Source: Acidobacteriota bacterium (lineage in GTDB: Bacteria > Acidobacteriota > Terriglobia > Terriglobales > Acidobacteriaceae). From it: a DNA stretch of 22,140 nucleotides. A model generated the notes under the pieces. That model made no database searches and had not been told where the DNA came from. It was given only the letters and a program-made list of their open reading frames with translations. Positions within the stretch are counted from its first letter, which is position 1, and every line of letters begins with the position of its first letter. The stretch is from the NCBI GenBank assembly GCA_028873155.1, contig JAGWML010000021.1:1-22140 (forward strand). The letters are read 5' to 3'. A program made the translations under genes and the position numbers. Shown piece by piece: positions 15,084 through 22,140 of the stretch.

Positions 15084-16247
15084 ATGGATCCCGAGAGTCC
15101 CGCATCCCCCGAGCAGTCTGCCCCCACGCCCGATGCAAATCCATCAGAAGTAGAACCCGTCACCGCGGACGTCGATTCGCCTGCCCCTTCCCCGCACTTT
15201 TTCGGGCGAGTCTTCCTCAGCCCGCAGGGTCTGCGCGCAGGCTGGTCGATCCTGATCTTCTCGCTGCTCATGATTGGCTTCACGCTCGCCGTAGGCTCCC
15301 TCATTGGCCGCATCAGCCATCTTGACCGCAAACAGGGCTTCACGCCCTTCGCCGCATTTCTCAGCGAGCTCGCGCCGTTCATCGCCATGCTTGGCGCGGC
15401 CGCCATCGTCGCAGCGATCGAGCGCCGCCGCATGCTCGACTACAACCTCATCGATGCGCGCGGCGCCCGCCATTTCTTCTCCGGCCTGGCCGCTGGATTC
15501 CTTGCCCTCTCTGTACTCGTCGGCGCGCTCGCAGCGGGCGGCTGGCTCCACTTCGGCGCGGTCGCGCTCTCCGGCACTGCCATTCTTCAGTTCGCTGCCC
15601 TTTGGGGCGCGGCGTTTCTCCTCGTCGGCTGCGTGGAAGAAGGCCTCTTCCGCTGCTATCTCCAGTTCACCCTCACGCGCAGCATCCGCTTCTGGCCCGC
15701 GGTCATCATCCTGGGCGCAATCTGCCTTGATCTCATCGTGCGCGCCAAAGGCAACGGCGTATGGGGCGTGTACCTCATCGCCCTGCTCGGCCTCGCGCCC
15801 TGCTTCATCCTCCATCAGCGGAAGTCCGCGACCGCCGGCTTCTGGACTGCCGCATGGGTCTCATCCACGCTCTTCGGTTTCGTTCACACCAGCAACAACG
15901 GCGAAAACTGGATTGGAATCTTCGCCGCTGCCGCCATCGGCTTCGTCTTCTGCGCCAGCATTTACTTCACCGGCTCTGCATGGTGGGCCATCGGCTGCCA
16001 CGCCGCGTGGGACTGGTCCGAGACCTTCTTCTATGGCACCGCCGACAGCGGCCTCACCTCGCAAGGCCACCTGCTCACCACCGCGCCCGCCGGCAGCGCC
16101 TTCTGGAGCGGCGGAGCCGACGGCCCCGAAGGCAGCATCCTCGTCCTCGCCGTGATCCTTGCCCTGCTGGCCGCGCTCGCCCTCATCTATGGCCGGTCAA
16201 GCCAATCTACGACTGCCTCAACACCAGCCGCTGATCTCGTTTCATAA
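15084..16247 (+). CDS. CPBP-family intramembrane glutamic endopeptidase (CAAX/Abi-like)
   Basis: A 387-aa multi-pass membrane protein with an acidic, Pro-rich cytosolic N-terminus (about 1-40) and about eight hydrophobic segments. The CPBP motifs are EEGLFR (185-190, equivalent to EExxxR), FGFVHTSNN, and GCHAAWDW near the C-terminal third, together supplying the catalytic Glu, Arg and His residues. In eukaryotes the family (Rce1) trims prenylated CAAX proteins; in bacteria members process or protect against peptides, and most have no known substrate. A strong Shine-Dalgarno AAGGAGA lies 5 bases upstream of the ATG. It follows a 218-base gap, divergent from the DHH gene; TAGAAT at 15039-15044 is a possible -10 box with a poor -35. 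It appears to be first in the run that continues with the acylase 64 bases later. Confidence 0.86.
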   Translation: MDPESPASPEQSAPTPDANPSEVEPVTADVDSPAPSPHFFGRVFLSPQGLRAGWSILIFSLLMIGFTLAVGSLIGRISHLDRKQGFTPFAAFLSELAPFIAMLGAAAIVAAIERRRMLDYNLIDARGARHFFSGLAAGFLALSVLVGALAAGGWLHFGAVALSGTAILQFAALWGAAFLLVGCVEEGLFRCYLQFTLTRSIRFWPAVIILGAICLDLIVRAKGNGVWGVYLIALLGLAPCFILHQRKSATAGFWTAAWVSSTLFGFVHTSNNGENWIGIFAAAAIGFVFCASIYFTGSAWWAIGCHAAWDWSETFFYGTADSGLTSQGHLLTTAPAGSAFWSGGADGPEGSILVLAVILALLAALALIYGRSSQSTTASTPAADLVS

Positions 16248-16311
16248 CCTTTCTACATCTCTCGCGTAGCGCCACCGGGTCCATCCGCAGGGGTATCCTG
16301 TCATTGAACCG

Positions 16312-18783
16312 ATGGCTTACCCCGGCACTGCACAACCCAAGCGATCTCGCTCAGTGCGCAGGCGCAAGCGGCTCTGGCCGCGCGTTGCGCGCTGGAGCGC
16401 AACCATCCTTTTCGCCTGCCTTGTTCTCGGCGTGGTAGCCGCAGCTTTCTGGCTGCGCTCCGCTGCCCGCGCTGCGCTGCCGCAACTTGACGGCAAGCTC
16501 CAGCTCCACGGCCTTTCCGCGCCCGTCCTCGTCCGCCGCGATGCCCACGGAATCCCCCACATCCAGGCTGCGGCGCAGGCCGACCTCTTCTTCACCCAGG
16601 GCTACGTCACCGCGCAGGACCGCCTTTGGCAGATGGACATGTTTCGCCGCAACGCCAGCGGCACTCTCGCTGAGGTCCTCGGACCCTCGCTGGTCCGCCA
16701 CGACATCGCCCAGCGCGTGCTCGAATTTCGCAACGTCGCTGCCCGCATCGCTGCCAACATGTCCGCTGATGACCGCGCCCGCTTTGAAGAATATGCCGCC
16801 GGCGTCAACCTCTACATCCAGCAGCATCCTGACACCCTGCCGCCCGAGTTTCATCTGCTTCACTATCGCCCGGAGCCATGGACCGTCGTGGATTCAATCG
16901 CCGTTGGCGTCATGATGGTGCAGACCCTCGACACGCACTGGGACGTCAAGCTCACGCGCGAGCAAATTGCTTCCCGTCTGCACAATCCCAGGCTCGAGTC
17001 CGAACTCTACCCCGTCGGCTCGTGGCGCGATCGCCCCCCCACTGGCGAGGTGCTCGACCTCAGCAAGCCGCACCCTGAACCCGCGCCGCCGGCGGGCAGC
17101 GACGACGAGGACGACGACCGCAGCCAGGCCAGCGCCTTACCGGACCCCGACCTCACCGGTCTCCGCGACACGCTCGGCCTGCCTGCGTGCGATGCCTGCG
17201 CCTCCGGCTCCAACAACTGGGTCATCGCCGGCGCACACACCGCCAGTAGCCGCCCGCTGCTCTCGAACGACATGCACCTCTCGCTCGGAGTGCCCGACAT
17301 CTGGTACATGGCCGACCTCGCCGCGCCCGGCTATCACGCCGCAGGCGTCACTCTGCCGGGTCTTCCCTACATCGTCGAAGGCCACAACGAGCATGTCGCC
17401 TGGGGCTACACCGCTCTCTTCGCAGACGTGCAGGACCTCTACATCGAGAAGCTCGATGGCCACGGTCACTTCCTCGCAGCCGACGGCTCATGGCAACCCA
17501 TCGGCGTTGACCACGAGACGATCCGCGTCCGCGGCGGCCATGATCTCTCCATCACCGTGCAGGTCACTCCGCACGGGCCGCTGCTCAATCCCATCCTCAA
17601 CGGTGAGACCCGTCCCATCGCGCTGCGCTGGACGCTCTACGACTCGACCCTGAACTCACTGCCGCTCTACGCCATGAACACCGCAGCCAGTTGGAGCGAC
17701 TTCTCCGCTGCGCTGGCCCAGTGGTGCTGGCCCACGCAGAACCTCGTCTACGCCGACGATCAGGGCCACATCGCCTATCAAGCCATCGGCCGGGTCCCCC
17801 TGCGCCCAGCCGGCCTGCAAGGCGTTCCCATCGCCGACGCGCATCATGAGTGGCAAAGCTACATCCCGTTTGACAGTCTGCCTAACGCCGTCGATCCGCC
17901 CGCCGGCTTCCTCGCCACGGCGAATGCGCGCGTCACCACAGAAAAGTCGCCCTACCCTCTCTCGCTGGAGTGGTCCGATCCCTATCGCATCGAGCGCATC
18001 TACAAATCCCTTCAGGGCCGCGATCAGCTCAATCCTGCCGATATGCTCGCGCTACAGACAGACGTCTACAGCGAAGTCGATCAGGAACTCGGCCAGCGCT
18101 TCGCCTACGCCATTGACCACGCCGACCATGTCGATGACCGCCTGCGCGCCGCCGCCGATCTCCTGCGCACGTGGGATGGCCGCCTCACACCGGACTCTGC
18201 ACCCGCCTCCATCGTCACTCAGACGCGCAAGGCGCTCGGCTCCATGCTCCTCGAACCCAAACTCGGCAAAGACGCCGCGCTCTACCGCTGGTCCGAATCC
18301 AACTTCGCCCTGGAGGAGATCGTGATGCACGCGTATCCACAGTGGCTCCCGCCCGGCTACAAAGACTGGGACAACTTCCTCGCCGCCGCCGTCCGCCAAG
18401 CCATGGATCAGGGCAAAGCCCCCGCCAACATATCCCTCTGGACCTACGGCTCGTGGCACATCCTCGACCTCGAGCACCCGCTCACCGCGTTCCTGCCCTT
18501 CCTGCGCGGTATCGCTGGCACCGGCCCGCACCCGCTCAGTGGAGACGTCACAACCGTCAAGCAGGCCTCCGGCACCGTCGGCCCGTCGCAGCGCTTCACT
18601 ATGGACTGGAGCAACATCGACGGCTCGACGGAAAACATCACCCTTGGCGAGAGCGGCAATCCGCTCAGCCCTTACTTCCGCGACCAGTGGACGGACTACT
18701 CCAACGGCACCACCTTCGCCCTGCCCTTCACGCCCTCCGCCGTCGCCTCCCAGGCGCAGCACACGCTGCGTCTCGTCCCATGA
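16312..18783 (+). CDS. Penicillin-acylase family Ntn hydrolase (S45 peptidase family)
   Basis: An 823-aa precursor of an N-terminal-nucleophile amidohydrolase that cleaves amides such as beta-lactams, acyl-homoserine lactones or other N-acyl compounds. An Arg-rich start and one hydrophobic segment (about 27-50) give a signal or membrane anchor, so the enzyme should act in the periplasm. The alpha part has the family signature DAHGIPHIQA and an FTQGYVTAQDRLWQMD segment. A Pro/Asp/Glu-rich spacer (about 255-278) precedes the predicted self-cleavage point GS in GSNNWVI; Ser300 would become the nucleophile of the beta subunit. Later, HNEHVAWGYT and VTPHGPLL match the family. The ATG has a weak ribosome site. 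Its stop overlaps the next gene as ATGA, so the two are co-translated. The natural substrate is unknown. Confidence 0.9.
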   Translation: MAYPGTAQPKRSRSVRRRKRLWPRVARWSATILFACLVLGVVAAAFWLRSAARAALPQLDGKLQLHGLSAPVLVRRDAHGIPHIQAAAQADLFFTQGYVTAQDRLWQMDMFRRNASGTLAEVLGPSLVRHDIAQRVLEFRNVAARIAANMSADDRARFEEYAAGVNLYIQQHPDTLPPEFHLLHYRPEPWTVVDSIAVGVMMVQTLDTHWDVKLTREQIASRLHNPRLESELYPVGSWRDRPPTGEVLDLSKPHPEPAPPAGSDDEDDDRSQASALPDPDLTGLRDTLGLPACDACASGSNNWVIAGAHTASSRPLLSNDMHLSLGVPDIWYMADLAAPGYHAAGVTLPGLPYIVEGHNEHVAWGYTALFADVQDLYIEKLDGHGHFLAADGSWQPIGVDHETIRVRGGHDLSITVQVTPHGPLLNPILNGETRPIALRWTLYDSTLNSLPLYAMNTAASWSDFSAALAQWCWPTQNLVYADDQGHIAYQAIGRVPLRPAGLQGVPIADAHHEWQSYIPFDSLPNAVDPPAGFLATANARVTTEKSPYPLSLEWSDPYRIERIYKSLQGRDQLNPADMLALQTDVYSEVDQELGQRFAYAIDHADHVDDRLRAAADLLRTWDGRLTPDSAPASIVTQTRKALGSMLLEPKLGKDAALYRWSESNFALEEIVMHAYPQWLPPGYKDWDNFLAAAVRQAMDQGKAPANISLWTYGSWHILDLEHPLTAFLPFLRGIAGTGPHPLSGDVTTVKQASGTVGPSQRFTMDWSNIDGSTENITLGESGNPLSPYFRDQWTDYSNGTTFALPFTPSAVASQAQHTLRLVP

Positions 18784-20561
18784 TGCTTCTCAGCCGCGAG
18801 CGGCTCCGCCCGCTCGCGGGCCCTGCGCTCGTGGCTCTTGCTGCGCTTTCCGCATCGCTGGCTCTCATGGTGCGCGGAGCCTCCTGCGGGCACGACTTCG
18901 ACTTCCATCTCGTCAGTTGGCTCGACGTGCTGCACAGTTGGCGTCAGGGCATCCTCTATCCCCGCTGGGCGCCCAGTCCCAACTACGGTGCTGGCGAGCC
19001 CCGCTTTATCTTCTATCCGCCCATTACATGGATGGCCGGCGCGCTGCTCCGAGTCCTCGTGCCGTGGAAGGGCGTTCCCGCCGCGTTCACCTTTCTCATC
19101 TTCCTCGCCGCGGGGCTCTCCACACGCGCCCTCGCGCGTCACTTGCTTCCCGCCGCGTCGGCCACGTTTGCCGGCTGTGTCGCCATCTTTTCCGGATACT
19201 CCCTCTTCACCGCCTATGAGCGCTCGGACTTCGGCGAACTCACGGGCAGCTTCTGGGTGCCTCTGCTCCTCCTCTTTCTCCTGCGCGAACCGGACCCCTC
19301 GCGCCACGGCTTGCGTCGCGCCTTCGACGGCTCCGGCTCTCTGCTCGCACTCGTCGTTGCCGGTGCGTGGCTCTCCAACGCCCCTCTCGGCCTCATCGCC
19401 AGCTATACCCTAGCTGCCATCGCGTTGGTTGCCGCACTCCTGCGCCGCTCCTGGCTTCCAATCCAGCGTGCCACGCTCGCTGCCGTCCTCGGCCTCGGCC
19501 TCGCAGCCATCTACCTCGTCCCGGCCGACGTCGAGCAGCCCTGGGTCGCCATCCATCAGGCCACTGACGACCCCGGTTACCTCATCGAGAACAACTGGTT
19601 CTTCGCCCACCATGCAGGCGCAGACATGCGCGATCACGATGCTGAACTGCTCAAGGTCTCTTTCATCGGAGCAGGCATGCTCTTCGTCACGCTGCTCGGC
19701 GCAGCCATTCAGCTCTGGCGCACCAGCCAGGACGAGCGCCGCCGCTGGTGGTTCGTGCTTGCCTTTATTCCCATCGCCGTTCTCTGTCTCCAACTCCCCA
19801 TCTCTCACCCACTCTGGAATCTCTTGCCGCGCCTGCGCTATCTCCAGTTCCCGTGGCGCTGGCTCGTCACGCTGGGTGCGCCATTGGCAATCTTCGTCGC
19901 CGGGGCCGCGGGTCAGTTCTCGCGCCGCTGGCGCACTGTCACCCTCGCCTGCTTCGGCGCTGCGGCTGCGCTGCTCTCCACCGCCCTTGTATTCGGCCTC
20001 GTTTTTTACAACGTCTGCGATGAAGACGACTCTGTTCGGGGCGTCGTCGCGACGTATTACGTTGGCGACGGCTTCCAGGGAGCCGACGAGTACGCGCCTC
20101 CCGGCGTCGACAACTCCATCGCTCCTCTTGGCCTGCCCATGGCCTGCCTCAGCTCCTCGCTCACAACCGTCCTCGGCGAGGGCTCCGGTGGCGTACCGCC
20201 ATCCTGGGACCCCGATCAACACTCCTGCGATGCGACCTTTGACACGGATCAACCCACGCGCCTCGCCAGCCAGCATCTTCGCATTCACGGCATGGTGGCT
20301 CACGCCGGGTATCTCATCCTTCGCCTGCGCCGCTATCCCGCCTGGCAAATCCGCGTCAATGGCGTCCTCCAGCACGACCTTCCGCTGCGCGACGACGGTC
20401 TGATCGTCGTCCCCGTCCCGCAAGGCCCCCTCTCGCTCGCCATGGACTGGACCAACACGCCGGACGTGCTCGTCGGTCGCGCCATCAGCGCCATCGCACT
20501 CCTGCTGTTCGCTGGGCTCTGGCTCATCGAGCGCCGTCCAGCGTTACCTCAGGTATCATGA
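18780..20561 (+). CDS. Multi-pass membrane protein, PTPS_related / GT-C-like
   Basis: A 593-aa integral membrane protein. It begins with one hydrophobic helix followed by HDFDFHLVSWLDVLHSWRQG, a segment with paired Asp residues in the first extracytoplasmic loop. About ten further membrane segments follow, and a soluble C-terminal domain of roughly 140 residues (PAWQIRVNG...) precedes a last helix. The N-terminal half matches my recollection of the Pfam family labelled 6-pyruvoyl-tetrahydropterin synthase-related membrane domain, whose layout resembles GT-C glycosyltransferases such as YfhO. A polyprenyl-phosphate-dependent sugar transferase is plausible but unproven. ATG 18780 overlaps the acylase stop, and its own stop overlaps ispA, so the gene is coupled on both sides. 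A second ATG at 18783 could also be used. Confidence 0.78.
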   Translation: MMLLSRERLRPLAGPALVALAALSASLALMVRGASCGHDFDFHLVSWLDVLHSWRQGILYPRWAPSPNYGAGEPRFIFYPPITWMAGALLRVLVPWKGVPAAFTFLIFLAAGLSTRALARHLLPAASATFAGCVAIFSGYSLFTAYERSDFGELTGSFWVPLLLLFLLREPDPSRHGLRRAFDGSGSLLALVVAGAWLSNAPLGLIASYTLAAIALVAALLRRSWLPIQRATLAAVLGLGLAAIYLVPADVEQPWVAIHQATDDPGYLIENNWFFAHHAGADMRDHDAELLKVSFIGAGMLFVTLLGAAIQLWRTSQDERRRWWFVLAFIPIAVLCLQLPISHPLWNLLPRLRYLQFPWRWLVTLGAPLAIFVAGAAGQFSRRWRTVTLACFGAAAALLSTALVFGLVFYNVCDEDDSVRGVVATYYVGDGFQGADEYAPPGVDNSIAPLGLPMACLSSSLTTVLGEGSGGVPPSWDPDQHSCDATFDTDQPTRLASQHLRIHGMVAHAGYLILRLRRYPAWQIRVNGVLQHDLPLRDDGLIVVPVPQGPLSLAMDWTNTPDVLVGRAISAIALLLFAGLWLIERRPALPQVS

Positions 20562-21460
20562 AGGGGACGATGTCTACCGATGTCAAAACCATCATCCAGG
20601 AAGGCGCAGAGCTCACTGACCGCGCACTCGAAACGCTGATTCCCAGCGTCGATACCGTTCCCGCCTCTATCCACGGCGCCATGCGCCACTCCACCTTCGC
20701 CGGGGGTAAGCGCCTCCGCCCCGTTCTCGCCATGCAGGCCGCCGTCACCATCGCCGGAGTGATTCCGTCCGGCATTGAGCACCTCGGCGCAGCGCTTGAG
20801 ATGCTCCACACCTATTCGCTCATCCACGATGACCTGCCCGCGCTCGACAACGACGATCTGCGCCGCGGCAAGCCCACCTGCCACAAGGCCTTCGGTGAAG
20901 CCATCGCCATCCTTGCCGGCGATGCACTACAGACTCGCGCCTTTGAAGTGCTCGCCTCACTCAATGCACCCTCCGCCGCCGTCGTCCAGATCATCGGCCT
21001 CATCGCCAACGCCGTCGGCACTGTGGAAGGCATGATTGGCGGCCAGGTCCTCGACATCGAAAGCGAACACCGCAAGCCCACGCCCGAACTCGTCGACGCA
21101 ATCCATCGCGCCAAGACCGGCGCTCTCATCCGCGTCAGCGTCGTTACGGGCGGCATCTTCTCCGGCGCCACCCACGACGACGTCGCCCGCCTCGACACCT
21201 TCGGCCGCAAAGCTGGCCTTGCCTTTCAGATTGCCGACGACGTGCTCGACATGACGCAGGATTCCAGCCACCTCGGCAAAACCGCGGGCAAGGATCTGGC
21301 CACCGAGAAAGTCACCTGGCCGGCCGTCTTTGGCATCGAGCAGAGCCGGCGCGATGCCGCTGCGCTCATTGAAGAAGCGTTCGCTGCACTCGCTCCCTAC
21401 GGCAGCCGCGCCGATGGCCTCAAGTCCGTCGCCCGCTACCTCGTCGAGCGCAGGAACTAG
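20558..21460 (+). CDS. ispA: Short-chain trans-prenyl diphosphate synthase (farnesyl/geranylgeranyl)
   Basis: Makes farnesyl (or geranylgeranyl) diphosphate from IPP and DMAPP, the primer for uppS and quinone side chains. The 300-aa protein has GGKRLRP (49-55), the first aspartate motif with the two-residue insertion, DDLPALD (91-97), and the second, DDVLD (227-231). Tyr86 five residues before the first motif, in LHTYSLIHDD, is typical of bacterial FPP synthases and contrasts with Ala85 in the long-chain paralogue of this window. The start ATG 20558 overlaps the membrane-protein stop (ATGA). ATG 20570, preceded by AAGGGG, is an alternative that gives MSTDVK. The DUF59 gene follows after 13 bases. 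FPP versus GGPP specificity is not certain. Confidence 0.92.
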   Translation: MKGTMSTDVKTIIQEGAELTDRALETLIPSVDTVPASIHGAMRHSTFAGGKRLRPVLAMQAAVTIAGVIPSGIEHLGAALEMLHTYSLIHDDLPALDNDDLRRGKPTCHKAFGEAIAILAGDALQTRAFEVLASLNAPSAAVVQIIGLIANAVGTVEGMIGGQVLDIESEHRKPTPELVDAIHRAKTGALIRVSVVTGGIFSGATHDDVARLDTFGRKAGLAFQIADDVLDMTQDSSHLGKTAGKDLATEKVTWPAVFGIEQSRRDAAALIEEAFAALAPYGSRADGLKSVARYLVERRN

Positions 21461-21473
21461 CACCCCAGCTTGC

Positions 21474-21872
21474 ATGCTCGCTGAATCCGACATCCTCACC
21501 GCCCTGCGCGACTGCTTCGACCCGGAACTCAAGCTCAATGTCGTCGATCTCGGGCTCATCTACGCCGTCGCCACCGGCCCCGATCCCCACTCCACACCGG
21601 CGTGGCCGCGCCAGTGGGTCCGAGTCACCATGACCCTCGTCAGCACTGACTCACCCGCAAGCGGCCTCATCGTGGAGCAAGTCCGCAACCGCCTCGCCGG
21701 CATCCCCGACTGCAGCAAAATCGAAGTCAATCTCGTCTGGGAGCCTGCGTGGTCCGTCGATCGCATCAGTGAAGATGGCCGCCGTCAGCTTGGTCCAGCG
21801 TTCCTGCGTCTGCAACAAAAGGGGAGTGCGCCGCCGCACTCCCCTTTTGTCATCTGGCCCGGAAAGCTATGA
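21474..21872 (+). CDS. MIP18/DUF59 family iron-sulfur assembly-like protein lacking the usual Cys
   Basis: A 132-aa protein of the MIP18 (DUF59, SufT-C/PaaD-like) family, associated with Fe-S cluster maturation or multicomponent oxygenases. Visible motifs are DPELKLNVVDLGLIY (16-30), VTMTLVSTDSP (51-61) and a WEPAWSVDRISEDGRRQLG segment. In most members the second motif reads TxxGCP, with a conserved cysteine implicated in Fe-S handling. Here that position is Ser60, so the chemistry may differ. The start ATG 21474 follows ispA by 13 bases without a good Shine-Dalgarno. The last codons run through a perfect 16-bp hairpin (21815-21850), so the C-terminal tail is partly shaped by the terminator. 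The stop overlaps the 3' end of the convergent sigma-like gene by 6 bases. Confidence 0.82.
   Translation: MLAESDILTALRDCFDPELKLNVVDLGLIYAVATGPDPHSTPAWPRQWVRVTMTLVSTDSPASGLIVEQVRNRLAGIPDCSKIEVNLVWEPAWSVDRISEDGRRQLGPAFLRLQQKGSAPPHSPFVIWPGKL
21815..21850. terminator. Bidirectional hairpin terminator inside the DUF59 3' end
   Basis: ACAAAAGGGGAGTGCG (21815-21830) and its exact complement CGCACTCCCCTTTTGT (21835-21850) form a 16-bp stem with loop CCGC. Each strand ends its stem in TTTTGT, so it can stop transcription from both sides, which suits the convergent genes here. It lies wholly within the DUF59 reading frame, about 20 bases before the stop codon. Confidence 0.8.
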
Positions 21873-22140
21873 TTGCGGAAATACCAGGAGCCCGCTTTCC
21901 AGCAACTTCTCCGTCAGTCGATCCACCGCCTTCGGAACCTTGTACGACACAGCTCGCATGCTCATTCCCAGCATCGCAGCGGCTTCACTGTGCGTGAATT
22001 CCTGCAGGATCACTTTGCTCAACAGATAACGATCCAGAACGTTCAACCGCTTCAGACACTGTTCGACGTCCAGCACAAAGATCACAGCGTCTTCAAACGT
22101 CCGCACCGGCCGGCTTGATACCCATCCCCGTCCTACCGGT
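21867..22140 (-). CDS. RNA polymerase sigma factor-like protein, region 4 (partial, 5' end outside window)
   Basis: The C-terminal 90 or so residues of a minus-strand protein; the frame stays open to the window edge, so the N-terminus is missing. A GTG at 22106 could be read as a start, but the open frame upstream makes a longer protein more likely. The visible part has a helix-turn-helix resembling sigma-70 region 4: LDRYLLSKVILQEFTHSEAAAMLGMSMRAVSYKVPKAVDRLTE. In that region of sigma factors the recognition helix reads the -35 box. Members of this type with short tails are common in ECF-like groups. It could equally be another LuxR- or sigma-4-like regulator. It converges with the DUF59 gene through the shared terminator. 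Confidence 0.7.
   Translation of the reverse strand, partial: PVGRGWVSSRPVRTFEDAVIFVLDVEQCLKRLNVLDRYLLSKVILQEFTHSEAAAMLGMSMRAVSYKVPKAVDRLTEKLLESGLLVFPQS

Noticed and set aside
1..22140. tRNA genes, CRISPR arrays, insertion sequences, prophage or recombinase genes
   Set aside because: None was recognised on either strand; the PIN cassette is the only accessory-looking segment and carries no transposase or clear target-site duplication.

Overview
The window is GC-rich, gene-dense chromosomal DNA from a free-living bacterium, with 17 protein-coding genes plus one cut off by the right edge. The gene set, the order uppS-cdsA-dxr-rseP, the type of methionyl-tRNA synthetase and the general protein style resemble Acidobacteriota of the Terriglobales type (Granulicella, Terriglobus, Acidobacterium). 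That assignment comes from memory of family sequences and was not tested. I see no rRNA, tRNA, CRISPR array, insertion sequence or prophage.

Left part (1-5404, + strand): metG, tatD, yajQ, a long-chain polyprenyl diphosphate synthase and a class I O-methyltransferase. A well-formed intrinsic terminator lies between tatD and yajQ, so close to the yajQ ribosome-binding site that it looks like an attenuator. An upstream copy of its 3' arm could act as an antiterminator.

Second part (5412-11323, - strand): the envelope and isoprenoid block uppS, cdsA, dxr, rseP and a YbgC-type thioesterase. It makes undecaprenyl diphosphate, CDP-diacylglycerol and the first committed MEP-pathway intermediate, plus the site-2 protease. 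Between uppS and cdsA, on the opposite strand, sits a two-gene cassette with its own AT-rich promoter island: an unrecognised 156-aa protein overlapping (ATGA) a complete PIN-domain ribonuclease gene. This looks like a toxin-antitoxin module inserted into a housekeeping operon. The partner does not look like a standard VapB antitoxin, and this is the most likely undescribed system in the window.

Third part (11592-14865): a zinc-ribbon plus XRE-type regulator divergent from an HD-domain hydrolase, then a crotonase-family enzyme convergent with a DHH/DHHA1 phosphoesterase.

Right part (15084-21872, + strand): a CPBP-type membrane protease, then a tight run of penicillin-acylase-family Ntn hydrolase, large multi-pass membrane protein (PTPS_related type), IspA-type short-chain prenyl diphosphate synthase and a MIP18/DUF59 protein. 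Three of these genes are joined by 4-base ATGA overlaps. A strong bidirectional hairpin terminator lies inside the last codons of the DUF59 gene and faces the 3' end of a convergent sigma-70 region-4-like gene that runs off the window.

Isoprenoid synthesis is a recurring theme: dxr, uppS, a long-chain and a short-chain trans-prenyl synthase all occur within 18 kb.
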